A stretch of 64,000 nucleotides of DNA from Dermanyssus gallinae (taxonomy: Eukaryota; Arthropoda; Arachnida; Mesostigmata; Dermanyssidae): positions 186,001-250,000 of the forward strand of contig QVRM01002098.1 of the NCBI GenBank assembly GCA_003439945.1, read 5' to 3'. The position numbers and the translations under genes are program-made. The notes beneath the pieces are model-generated. The model was not told the origin of the DNA, made no database searches, and saw only the letters and a program-made list of their open reading frames with translations. The first letter of the stretch is position 1; each line of letters opens with the position of its first letter. Below are positions 11,550-23,528 of the stretch, in pieces.

Positions 11550-12090
11550 TTGGAAACTAAACAGATCGCAATCATGGCTTGAAATAAGAATGTCTTTTCT
11601 TATTTCGTACTGCTATAAAGTGTTGGCTGTTGTTTATTTATGACCCTTTGTTGCCCCTGCTTCGCTTTTTCTCGTTCCGCCTAACTCCGCCTATTTCATC
11701 GTTGTTGTCCCGTGCTAAAATGTTGCCCAGACAGAATAAGTGGAGAACGCAGCGGCGAATAATCGTTCAGGCGGAAACGGAGTTGATGATACAAAGTGCG
11801 GTGTCTGCAATCATATAGTGATATTGCACACACACACACAGCATGCCCGAGAGACAGTTTCAGGCGCGGTACTCTCGCGATTAGCGATGTTTGCAAATGT
11901 CGAAAATGTCGTAGGCTCATGTTGTCCGCTTTCTAGTTTGGTTCTGACCCCGTTGTTGTCGTTGCTGCTGCAGGTGGTTGTCCATTGGTCGTCATCTTGC
12001 AGCTGGTCTGGTCATAAGGAATCCAATAAGTCTAATTGTTGATCATGTGTGTGTGTCTCTATTATTGGGCTGGGTATCGGGGGTGGACAG

Positions 12091-12260
12091 GTGTTATGGC
12101 GCACACTGGAACGTCTTCCGCACACGAGACTTGGTCGACTGCGCGAGTGTAACACGCATGAAGCCATCATGGAACTCTGCGACGACTACTCGCTCACCGA
12201 CAACGAATATTTCTTCGACCGACACCCACGCTCGTTTGGAGCTGTGCTCAACTTTTTTCG
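12091..12260 (+). CDS. Shab: Shab exon 2: T1 domain
   Basis: Codons start in phase 0 right after the acceptor (GGACAG|GTG). The peptide includes [40 protein letters not shown] and [16 protein letters not shown]. This is the core of the Kv T1 fold, and matches the Shab pattern closely, including FFDRHP and the final aromatic pair before FFR. The exon ends after two bases of an Arg codon at donor CG|GTTAGT. The codon is completed in the next exon as CG+A. Confidence 0.95.
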
Positions 12261-12484
12261 GTTAGTGCCCCGCCGTATTGCCTTCTCCCCCCCCGTCGTC
12301 TCTCTTCCCCCTCCCCACGGCGAACTGCGGCCACCCGTACGTGAGCCGGTAGTATCTAGGCCAGCGGCTATAAACTAGAAAACTAGAACTAAAAGCGTTC
12401 AGGCTGCATGTTGCTACGCTTGTTGCGCCCCAGAGGTAGCAACAGCATTACTGTTGTAAACATATATGACTGCACATCTATGTA

Positions 12485-12518
<34 letters not shown>

Positions 12519-12838
12519 GACTTAGCTGTATACTCTCAAACATGTATATATGTTTATATGCAGCCTACGTAGATCGAGAGATTTTGAACCGCATGCTCTC
12601 ATTCAAAGGTACCTGCGTCACGTAATAAAACACAAAACACGCAGGCTATTTCGTTGTTTATGAATGTTTCGGCAATGTTGTGTTATATCGTTGTTCTCAT
12701 TTATTGCGGTTGTAGAACGTGCCACTGCTGTTCTGGTTTAATTCGCCGTTTTCATCGTCACTGTACCGTAGTTTTCTCATTATTATTGTTATTATTTATG
12801 TTGTTGTTGTTGCTGCCATTTTCACTTTACTTTTGCAG
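12261..12838 (+). other. Shab: Intron 2
   Basis: A 578-bp intron with donor GTTAGT and acceptor CTTTTGCAG after a T-rich tract. It contains a (TA)n run near 12499-12519 and no other gene. Confidence 0.85.
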
Positions 12839-12962
12839 AACGGGCAAACTCCATCTGGTCGAGGAAATGTGCGTCATTGCGTTTGCGGACGACCTCGAGT
12901 ACTGGGGCATCGATGAGCTGTACTTGGAAAGCTGTTGTCAGCACAAGTACCACCAAAGGAAG
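12839..12962 (+). CDS. Shab: Shab exon 3: end of T1 domain with zinc-site residues
   Basis: The exon starts with the last base of the split Arg codon and then reads [40 protein letters not shown] and K. The T1 domains of Shab, Shal and Shaw (Kv2-Kv4) bind zinc at subunit interfaces through Cys and His residues. The ESCCQHK segment supplies the Cys pair of that site. The exon ends on a complete Lys codon at donor AAG|GTACGT. Exons 2 and 3 together encode residues 104-201. Confidence 0.95.
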
Positions 12963-13080
12963 GTACGTAGGTTGTATATCAACATCCTTAGGGGGTTTTT
13001 ATTTCAGTTTCCGTTTGATTCGTCCTGTTTGACGCACCCGTCAAGTGTATATATATATGTGTGTGTGTATATATATATAT

Positions 13081-13125
13081 ATATACATATTTGTGTATAT
13101 AAGTTATATACACAAATATGTATAT
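13081..13125. repeat. Perfect short hairpin
   Basis: Two 22-base arms (13081-13102 and 13104-13125) are perfect reverse complements around a single G. The arms contain ACATATTTGTGTATATAA. It sits beside a (TA)n tract in intron 3. Confidence 0.9.
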
Positions 13126-13169
13126 AACTTCGTTTCGGTACAGATGTTGAGGATAAACACATCTAACAA

Positions 13170-13228
13170 GCATGGTTTTATCCTCGACTTGCGGTTACCC
13201 GCTCGTCGGTTCTACCAAACCTTACGTA

Positions 13229-13276
<48 letters not shown>

Positions 13277-13543
13277 ATGATTTGTATGTGCTGGACGGTC
13301 GGACGTCCCAGTCCTCTGCGTGATTGCGAGGTTAGTGATGGCGGGAGAGATTGATGAACATCATATATGCATTCACAGGACACAGACATTTCACAGCATA
13401 CATACTTACACAGTTGACACACGAACGCAAGGGCGCGTACGGACGCGTCTCAGCCTTATTAAATGGCCAGTCCAGCAGGCGGGCATCCCTCACCGGCAGG
13501 CGAATCGTTAGACTTTTAGACACATGTATACATACATATATAA

Positions 13544-13597
<54 letters not shown>

Positions 13598-13653
13598 GTA
13601 AGGTTTGGTAGGACCGACGAGCGGGCAACCGCAAGTCGAGGATAAAAACATGC
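13170..13653. repeat. Terminal inverted repeats, each with an inner (TA)n tract
   Basis: The arms 13170-13226 and 13597-13653 are reverse complements over 57 bases with about three mismatches. Both contain a copy of TCCTCGACTTGCGGTT, or its complement with one change. Immediately inside each arm is a long (TA)n tract (13232-13273 and 13547-13591). Between them lie about 270 bp of unique sequence without a gene. The symmetric layout of arm, TA, core, TA, arm suggests a nonautonomous foldback or MITE-like element. Confidence 0.85.
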
Positions 13654-14774
13654 GCCACCCACAAGAATTCTTTCTCTCTTTCTATCTATATTTATAGTAG
13701 TAGCTGAGTATGCGTGTATCTGCCAGATTGTGGTGCCACCGGCCACGGCCGTAGCAACGAGAGAACAGCAAACGCTGCGGGTGCAGCACCTCCCGAGACA
13801 GCGGCACGAATGAAATAAAAACGAGTTTCTCGATTCTAACTCTAGCTCTCGCTGCACGCTGTTAATCGGTGCAGGTGGCCTAAAGGTCAAGGAGAAGCAC
13901 ACCAGCTCGCTCGTACGGTGACAGCAGAGAACCAACTTGCTCATTTTCCAGACGTAATGATTCTTTTACTGATGTACGTCAAACACGATCAATCGAGTCG
14001 AGAAGATTGTTGTGCCCATTCTACAGTACCAGTAGTAGTCGTAGATAGATCAGGTGAAAAAAAACACGCGAAGCAAAGTGCAAAACATGTCCGTTGGTTT
14101 TCAATATATACACTTGCCGTATCACAAGTGTGGTCGGTCCAGTAAAAACAAAAAAAAAAACAGTTGTAGTAAATGGTTTCATAACGACAGTTGGTGTAGG
14201 ATAGTTTAATAACGACATTATAGCGCCACATCTAACAAGTAGAACGCCAAACCAGACAGATAGATAAGGGCGGGTAGAGCTTCAGAGAGATAGCTGTTTT
14301 GTAATTTTTGCGGGCGTAAGTGCTCGAACCGACCGGCAGCAGTGTATGATGCATTCGCATGCTACTGTACGCACTGTGTTTGTATTGTACGTTTCTCTCA
14401 TTGGTGTTCGTATGTTCTGTTTCTTTGTCTCTCTCTCTCTCTTTCTATCTCGATCTATCTATTTCTGTCTGTCTGGTTCTGTGTGTGTTTTCATCGATCA
14501 TCGCTTCTTCACCGTCACCATGGACGTCGTGGTCCTGGATCGTCGTTGCGGTTTTCACTTATCTGTGCCTGTCTTTCCTGTGATCCCGTCTCCGTGCCGG
14601 TCGCGATTGGTCTACCTCGGCGGCTTACGACGCATTCGGGCCGCGCGCGATCACCCACCACTCGGCTGACACTACGTTCATCGTCATGGCTGACATGGTG
14701 CTGGCTGTCTGTCGCAAATCGGGTTCTCTGTTTTGTTTGGGGACGACTGCCGCCAACCACCCCGCGTGTGTCAG
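13654..14774 (+). other. Shab: Rest of intron 3
   Basis: Nothing beyond low-complexity CT-rich sequence (about 14420-14480) is recognisable. It ends in a good acceptor (CCGCGTGTGTCAG) before exon 4. Confidence 0.6.
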
Positions 14775-14918
14775 GAGCACGTGCACGAGGAGATGCGTAA
14801 GGAGGCGGAAAGCCTCCGGCAAAGGGACGAGGAATATTTCGGCGAGGGGCGGAGGGCACAATTCCAGAAATTTCTCTGGGACCTCCTCGAGAAGCCGCAG
14901 TCATCTATGGCGGCGAGG
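14775..14918 (+). CDS. Shab: Shab exon 4: T1-S1 linker
   Basis: The exon is in phase 0 at both ends. It encodes residues 202-249: EHVHEEMRKEAESLRQRDEE, YFGEGRRAQFQKFLWDLLEK, PQSSMAAR. This is the highly conserved helical linker joining the Shab T1 domain to S1. LWDLLEKP and the following AAR precede S1 in Kv2 proteins. The acceptor is TGTCAG|GAG and the donor AGG|GTGAGC. The next coding exon is 12.5 kb away. Confidence 0.95.
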
Positions 14919-15443
14919 GTGAGCTGCTTGTTGTCGTTGTTGTTGCGGTCGCAACTGCTGATCGTTACTGTCTAATCGTTGTGGTCAGTTTCACGGTCAT
15001 CATCACCATCGGCATCAGCACAGGATCTTTATTGATGTTGTTGTTGTTATTATTGTTGTTGTTGTTGTTGTAGTTCGAATTACTATGGGTGTCATTGTTA
15101 ATGCACGTTGTATTCACGAGTCGCGTAACGCAACCATACGCCAACTTGTGACTGCAATTTGCATGATGTTTGCCTATTGTGTAACATTGTCGTTGACGAC
15201 GATGCATCGTTTTACGGCACAATACGACAGGGTAGTAAGAAGGGCCAACGAGCCCGCCAACTGTTTACTGTTTGCACAGCGTGCTCCAGAACGAAGGACA
15301 CCTTTCTGAACTACGTATGCTAATAGTAATGACAGAGCAGTGTTAATAACAAAAATAGTAATTTTGTGCATGACCGCTTTTTATGTTTTGGCCTACCCAA
15401 TAATTACACGTGTATATGCAAGCTTTTGGTAGCGCGTGCTTTA

Positions 15444-15491
<48 letters not shown>

Positions 15492-18400
15492 CATTGTATA
15501 TACGTCTTTTCCTTATTTTGAAAAAAATCACATTGCTGTTTTTGCACTTTTATTGCCGTTCCTGCGACTCGGTTGTTGTGGGATCACCACACATCGATTT
15601 TGCCGCATGCAGAGCGAAAGAGTTGATCAGGTCGACGGCGACTCGAACGTCTCTGAGCATTTCTTGAACCCTGCAGATTTTCGACACTGTTCTCGGAACT
15701 GACAACCGAGTAGTAGACACTCTTGTGCTCGGTACGACTATTTCATTTTGTTGTCGGACGGTGTTTGATGTGCGCCCCGTGTAAGTGATCATCATCGCTC
15801 ATCGCTCGGCTCAACTGTCTAGTCTAGAATTTGTTTTCCCTTCCTGAGTGGAGGTTATTTTTGAAGCTAGACCTAAATGGGCATGCATATGCGTTTTGAA
15901 CCTATTTGATAGATGTGCGCGGTGGCACTTTACTGTTGAGTAGTGTCGTCGCATATTTTACGTACCATACGCTACGTTAACAGTGATAAGATACAAACTG
16001 TGGCAATCAGAGCCAGCAACCAAAGCGCTGATATAATAAGAATAATAATAATAATAAGAAAAAGAAGAATGGTCTGCTGCAGGTGCCACTTTGTGTATTG
16101 GAGTCAACTGACAAGAGGAGCACAGTTGAAGACGAAGGAGGCAAGGCCTTTGACCCCCGTTTGCTGAACTAAACAAAATAGCTCACTTGCAACAGCTGCA
16201 TCAGCAGCAGCCGCCCCATAGGCGTGATCTGCATAGCTAGCAAGCAGCCTGGCGATAAGCAAGATGGAACTCGAGTGTCTTCCTCTGTCGCTTGTTTGTC
16301 TCCCCTGTGATGTCACGAGATGACGAGCTATGGCGGTTGGCTCACACCTGCTACGCTTGCCGAGGCGGCTGCTAGGGGCCAGCTTGTCATCGTACTTGTA
16401 GCAACTAGAAATCGGTGAAAACAACAGTGAAATAGGAGGCATGACTGCTAAACGGCCGTCTATTTTGGCGGGACCGAATCATTGTCCGATCTCAGCCGAG
16501 CCAGAAGTCAAACGAACACTGTCAGAGCGCGGCGGGTGGCCTATGGCGTAACACTGCGTGCAGGCAGAACGACGTATGTAACAACACAAAGCTTACGACG
16601 GTAGCAGCTTATTGACTGCGAACGCCGCGGTCCCCCTCCAGGTCGTCTGCCCTTGTCTTCGTACGCTCCTCCAATGGGATCCGAACCTTCCAAAGTTCGG
16701 AGCAAGCAGAGTCCGCGTGCAGCCTCCTGGCGTTATCCGCATTATCGGTTTACATGCCTCGGTAATCCGGGACCTTTTCTGGCTCTCTCTCTCTCTCCCT
16801 CTCTCTCCACCTCCTCGCTCTGTCTTTTTCTCATCCCCCCTGCCTCCCGCTCTGTCTATTTCGCTCTGTTCGCGCCTCTTGAGGTTTTCGTCCCCCAGCC
16901 CAAATCTGCGCGTTTTTCCAAGACGCTTCTTATGACAGAGTATTGAGTAAGCGCGCTTACGTGCGTACAAGTCTCCATTGCGCAACATTGCGTTCGGGGG
17001 TCCCTGTGCAGTGCTAGAGTAACTGCGACAAGACAACAAGTAGGCTTACACTGTTGTCAAATAGCAGCAACAGATCTAGCTAAGGAATCATATGTCGCCT
17101 TGGTGCGCTACTGTTGTTGTTGTCGTCGTTGTTGCTTTCGACGTTGCTAGGGCTTGTTGTTGTTATTGTTGTTATTCTGGTGGATGTTTTTGTCTTCTGT
17201 ACCACTGTCAATGCAGTGGAGCGCAATTTTGTACGTAGGAAGCGCATCGCTTGTGACGGGAATTTGCTTGTAATCATAGAGGTTCGACGGCTCTGTGTTC
17301 AAGATTGCTAATTTCGCGCATTTAGTTGTTGGGTAATGTAATGTAAAATGTAATTAGAATGTAACGATCGAGCCGGGTCGTGAGTAGTTGTTCCCCGGTC
17401 TGTTCTCGCGTTGTCGAACATCTACGCATCTGGTGCTCCGCTATCGTTAGCGGTCTGCCCGGCTCATCTGACCGCGTGAGCATGGGCCAAACAGTTATCC
17501 TAAGTACGGATGGCAGTTGTGGCGCTCTACCGAGAGATTTGTGCAGTTATTCGAATGACATTTATTTTGTGCAACAAACAGATCCACGCTGTCTCGTCAA
17601 TTGCCAATCATATACCTCGCCTGCACGCTCTCTCCCTCTGTTGCGCTATTGCTCTCTCTTTTATTTCATATATAACCAAGCATACATTTATCCACACGCC
17701 GCAAAGTCAACTGCATCCATTCGACCCGAGTTCATTTGGATTGATAGCGTACTACTGTTGGATGACGCACCCGTTGGCGTTCGGTCGGGGGGCTATCGAG
17801 AAGGTGCTTTGCGGCCCACCACCACACCATGACGACTGCGATGCGGCCTCGGTGGCTTTGGCTGTTTACAATGGTGGGTCATCGCAATTCGAATACGATG
17901 GTACCGCTCTCATAAATAGGCTCTGACCCGTATACTTTCTCCTGCCCTAGTAGTAGTAGTAGTAGTAGTGCTGGTACGGCTACCATAACAACTGCTTATA
18001 GAACTTCGCGCATCAACATGTTTCGACTGAAAATGCCACCCCTCTGAACGCTATGTAGTCGGGCGTAGTCGTTTTCGTGTTCCACAGTTTCACACATGGA
18101 TCCGCTACAGTTGTTGTATGTTTGCGAAAGTTGATACTGTTCACTCAATGGCATAGTCGACGTACGAACGCGACATTCGTCAGCCGAGTTGAGTTTTACA
18201 CTCGACTTCGACTCTACACAGTCAGATGCGGATGATACTATCGTATTTCGAAGGTCGCTGGTAGCCATTTGCCTACTACGATGCATGTGGACATACGACC
18301 CCGGGAGCCGGCACAAGCCGTGCTGCCTAGTTTCGGTTGCAAGGCCGGCCGCCAAGGGCAGATTCTTGTACTCGCGCGTCGGGCTGATGGACTCCGTACT

Positions 18401-21400
18401 GACACTGACTAATGCTCAGCTCAACATTGACAGACAGCTAACTAAGATTCTTGTTTTTGTTTGTTGTTGTTGTTGTTTGGGAAAAGTCGATCTGACACAC
18501 GACGCTATTTATCTCTCACTCAGAAAAGCAGAAAGCAAACAGATTTTTCCGTACCGAAATCCGTGCTAAACTCGGCAGGCAGATAATGGTCGAAACTGGT
18601 TTGGTTTGTTGAAAAAACGCATCTCTCTTCTGGGGCCATGATCGTATTTAAATTAGGTCGCGTCAACTCTATCGCTAATATCAGTAGAGTTGACTCCAGT
18701 AGCGGTAAAGGTAGTAACCGTAACTGTACCTGTAGTAGTAGCAGTAGTAGTGTAGTCTGAATATGTGACGCAGGTATTGTCAACGAAGTAAGATGAAGAC
18801 GAATGTAGTTCCGATGAAAATTACGGTAACATATATTCAATTAAAAAAAGTAGTACTGTAGTAAAAAATCAAATAGCAATAAAACTAACCTCTGAAGTAC
18901 TTGGCTAAGATGCAGTTCCGGGGGGTCACAGCACACACACACACACAAAGGGGAGAGTTCGACCGCGGTTGGAAATGAATTTAATAGTGGTAATAGTAGC
19001 AGTAATCATAGTAACTCATCATTAGTTGGGTCATACGCCTTCTGAAACGTCGAGCAGCGATGGGCAAATGAGAAGTAAACCAAGGGCTACTTGATTGTTT
19101 GAGCCTAGTGAATAATAGACACGAGAATGCGCTTGTGGGGCTCTTTTAGTAGACAGCGCCATCGACGGGACGGATCGACGTTGGCTACGATCAACATGTG
19201 GCCATCGGATTGTTGCTTGCCAATCATTCGCGTTTGCCTCGCTTGACCTGGGATAGGGTTTTTTGCACGCTTGTTGGTGGTAGCTGTGGTTTCGTGTTGT
19301 GTTTGGCGATCGACCACTTTAGAGCCGCAAATCGCATCGATGACGTGTCCTCACAGTTCGTCGGCCGATAAGAGCTCAGACTAAGATAGCCTATATACGT
19401 CTGCATTCAGGATGAGAATGAATGTACAAATGTGTGTAACTAGACATGAAGTTTGTGCTGTAACGCAATGGGAATTACACACGATGAGCTCCGCTAGATT
19501 ATCAGCAGTTCAACAATCAACATCCTACCGGTTGTTGTGTGAGACGTCGCAGCTTGATCGTTGCTCACCATTCAAGCGTGAATCGACTACGCAGATATAT
19601 CCGAATCACACATTCGTTTAGGGCTTTTTTCCGGATGCAAATTACATCAATTTTGCAAGCCTTTTTTTTATTTTTTGCGGTGGGGGGGGGGCATGCTTTG
19701 GCAATCAGGTATAGCGACGGTGAAATTTTTGGCTGAATAGGAAAACATCTCTTATCGATCTCACATCGACACCTATCAGTTGTTGGCTAAAGTTCGGTTT
19801 TTTCTTCATAAACAGTCAAATGCGAATGCATCTTTAACAACAAAACGCGCGTAAATATGCGTGATAGCATTTCTCCCGCTTAAGCGAGGGGGACTCTCTC
19901 TCCCGTTGTTCCTGGCACGCAGTTACCCGACGTTGTCCTCCATCTGAACGAGGCCATTTCTGTTGGGATGGGGGGGATGAGATGCCCAAAAAACAATACT
20001 GGAGCGACAACGTGTACCCGTGAGAGCCAAACTCACGCGCGCAATTCGATATCGAATCTATCGACGCACTATGGCCGCTGACATATGAGTCTCTTAGAGC
20101 GTCAATACGTATTGATGCAATGCAATGAACTATACGTTGGCCAGCGTGCGTTGTGTTGAGTTTAGTTTTCAATGGTTGCGCCATGAGACGCCCGCAGGTA
20201 CGCAGAGTCAGCATACTCGACGATGTCGGAGTCAGTTCAACCCACGCACCTGACTGTACTGGTTGGCCACTGATGGCGGTGCAGGCGGTGGTTTTGTCGA
20301 GAGTCTTGAGACCTTGAGGGCTCGGCCGGCGAAAACTAAGCGTTTTTCGTCGACGCACTCGTCGTCAGCCTCATCGTCTTCATTGTCGCTTCGCCTGAGC
20401 CCTGGCAGGCAGATAAAAATCCACGCTCGGACGAACACATGAACCACACTCGACGAGGTTGATGGTTCAATTGTCGCTTGTGTCACTGCCGCCCGTGGCG
20501 ATGACGGCGACAACAACAATCTCAACGACAACAACAACCTCAACGACAACAACAACCTCAACGACAACAGCAATCTCAACAACAACGATGACAACAAATG
20601 TGGCGGAAGGGTGGGCGAATCTGCGACCACCACGGAACGCTATCTTTCCACTGAGCAGCCATGAGCCTCATGGTGAGGAAGACGCCGCCGACGACGACGA
20701 CGACGACGACGACGACTCAAGCGACTTTGATGACGGCGGCACGAAAAAATGAACGGTGGTCGTCCACCTTCTCAACCGCATGCTTGTCTCGCATCGCGGT
20801 GTTGTTTCTCTCTGTGTGAGCCATTCTCACCACAGCTCTCGACTTCTATATATCTATCTGGCTAGTGAGAAAAATGCTTAGTTCGACTGGCCGCCACGTG
20901 CAACTGGTGTGAGACGCAGAAAGCCGGCGAATGAATGCCGGGTGAATGGCTCAAAAATGTCATTATCGTAGCACTGCAGATGCTGGAAAGGAGAGCGGAT
21001 GAACAGATGCTGGAAAGGAGAGCGGATGAACGAGAAAGAATCAAAGCAAATCCGTTACTCGCGTGGAAAGGGCAGGGAAAAACGTTATTGGCATTATTGG
21101 TCCGTCGGTCAGCCGTGCATACCATATCCAACAAGCGAGAGGAACTGGAGACGCCGCCCTCGCCTTCAATCGATCTACGTCGCTATCTCTGTATGTGTGT
21201 CGTAGAGTTGTTGGTCAGTCGGAACGCGGCGATCAGATTTCGCCATTTGCCAGTTGAACTCGCTGTATCCGTGACGATGATAGTGCCTTTAATAGTACGA
21301 CCACTTCATACGTATCATTGTTTCAATCACATGTACTGATTGCATTTGCGCGGAAGACGAAGAAAAGGAAGGGGAAGAAGAGAAAGAAAAAGAAAGGGGC

Positions 21401-23486
21401 GGCCGTGTGGCCCGCCCCCACGTTTCATGTCGCAGATGTCAGAGAATAGCCAACGAGGCAATGCTCCGACTCGCTCGATGCTTACTTGGTCCTCACACAC
21501 ACACACATACACATACAGACATACCCGCAATTCTAGATTGTTGTTCTTGTTGTTGTTGCTGTTCTTGTTGTTATTGTTGTTGTTCTTGTTGTTGTTATTG
21601 TTGTTGTTGCTGTTGTTGTTGAGCTGACGTGCAAGCCGACCTTAACGTTCCTCGTTATGTGGAGGGCTTACGGCGGGGTACAGGGGCAAGTGGACTAAAC
21701 AAGGCGCTACTAACCCCCCAACACCTCAGTCGAGGCTTTGGATTGGGTCGGCTTATGCGACGGGTATCTTGGCGGACGTCGTCGCTGTCGTCGGTTGTTG
21801 CTGTTATTGTTGTTGTTGTTGTTGTTGTTGCTGTAAGTCATATCATAACGGCCACTGGCGATACAGACGCGGTCGCCTACCTACACGATTGCAGCCATGG
21901 GTGCGTGCGTATGTTGCATCGACAATGACGAATCCTCCCCCCCCCCCCCGTGATGGCCGTAGCAACGAGCACAATTATCGTTGTACCAGACCGGTAGCCG
22001 GCTGTGTACTCCTGCCGATGGTGGTGGTGGTGGTGATGGCCTTCGAGGCGGTGGTGCGGGCGGCCGCGTGGGTGGTTTTTCCTGGATCTGAGCCAACATC
22101 AGCTAATTTCCTCAGTGGCCGTTTGCTGCTGGCTTCTGTTGGCCTGTTTTGCTTGCTTGTCGCTGGCTGCGGCACACTGGTACACACTTCGCATGGCACA
22201 CAGTACGTTCTACCACTACCACCACTACTACTATTACTACTAGTACTGCTACTACTACTGCGAACAGCTCCGTTAACGGCCCTGTCGCTTCAACTTCAAT
22301 GCCTCGTGGCGTCGACCTCAAAGCCTCGTCGCCTCTCCCCACAGCCATGATGGACGTCAGTCGGTAGTAGAACAGGGTGGTAGAACATTCCGCGTAGAAC
22401 AGGCGAAACGAAACATAAAGAAACGCCATAGAACAACGCCAAGGGTCATCGCTAGAACGGATGCGAAGCAGCGAAATGCATAATGATGGGCACTTGGAGT
22501 TGAATTACGCACAATACACGTACGTTTTCACATTTCTCATTGGGCTCGCCGCAAACTGCTCGTGCTGCGAAAAACGAGCAACTGATCGCGAGCGTGCTTA
22601 TACACTCTAATCGCGTCGGTACGACGCAATGTTTTGACGCCTTGACGTTGTCACTAGTCACTCGAAATCACAAAGTGTTGGCAAAGGCAGTTGCAAATAT
22701 CATACTTCGTTGGCGTTGGCTTTCTGCTATTTCTCCCTCGTCTTTGTCGATCTATACAAGCATATTCTTTTTAGCTTTTTTTTGGTTCTACACTACTAAA
22801 TAGCTAAAATGGTCCCGACCGACCTGTTGATCCGGGAACGCACACACCTGGCTGCGGCAACAAGAGGCTAAGGCACAGGAAGAAAAATAGAGGGATGTAG
22901 CACTGTGTTGACCTGATGTCCTGATACGCCGGCCAGACGAGCAGAGTTCGAGGACACCACCAGGGCTGGGAAGGCGCACGTGGCGGCGGCGAAATCCTCC
23001 TAAATGTCAAACTGTCCCATTCTCGGCGCGGGTCGTACTCCCCCCCGGTGGTGGGTTGAGCTTTGCAAACAGTATCTGGCTCGGCTCCAAGACGCATCGC
23101 GTCGAACAGACGCTGCCGACTTCTCTTTTTTTAGCTTCCACGCTGAACGCATAGTGGCGTGCTGCATTATTTATTGTATCATTCCGACAAAATAACAGTC
23201 CGTTGCCCGGTTGGACTGCACATCTGACACCTCTCAGGCGACAAGTGCCTTGGGCCTACCCAGTTTTGCTCACATTGTACGATCCTCGTTGCGCCAAGGG
23301 ATTGAATGTCTCATGTGACATGTGTTATTCGATGATCCTGTTCCTTCCTATCATTGCAGTCGAGAAATGAAAAAGCACGCATGTGATTGATATACAATAC
23401 GGATGTTGGCAACAAATATCGCATATATAGATGCATGTCCTATTATTTGATAGCCGTTGCCTCGTTGACGCCGTAGCACATTTTTC

Positions 23487-23528
<42 letters not shown>

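Noticed and set aside
19834..20358. 174-codon minus-strand frame in intron 4
   Set aside because: No recognisable domain or splice support, and the plus strand is also open over parts of it.
21769..22350. 193-codon Cys/Val-rich frame in intron 4
   Set aside because: It is built on (TTG)n and (GTG)n repeats; no domain.
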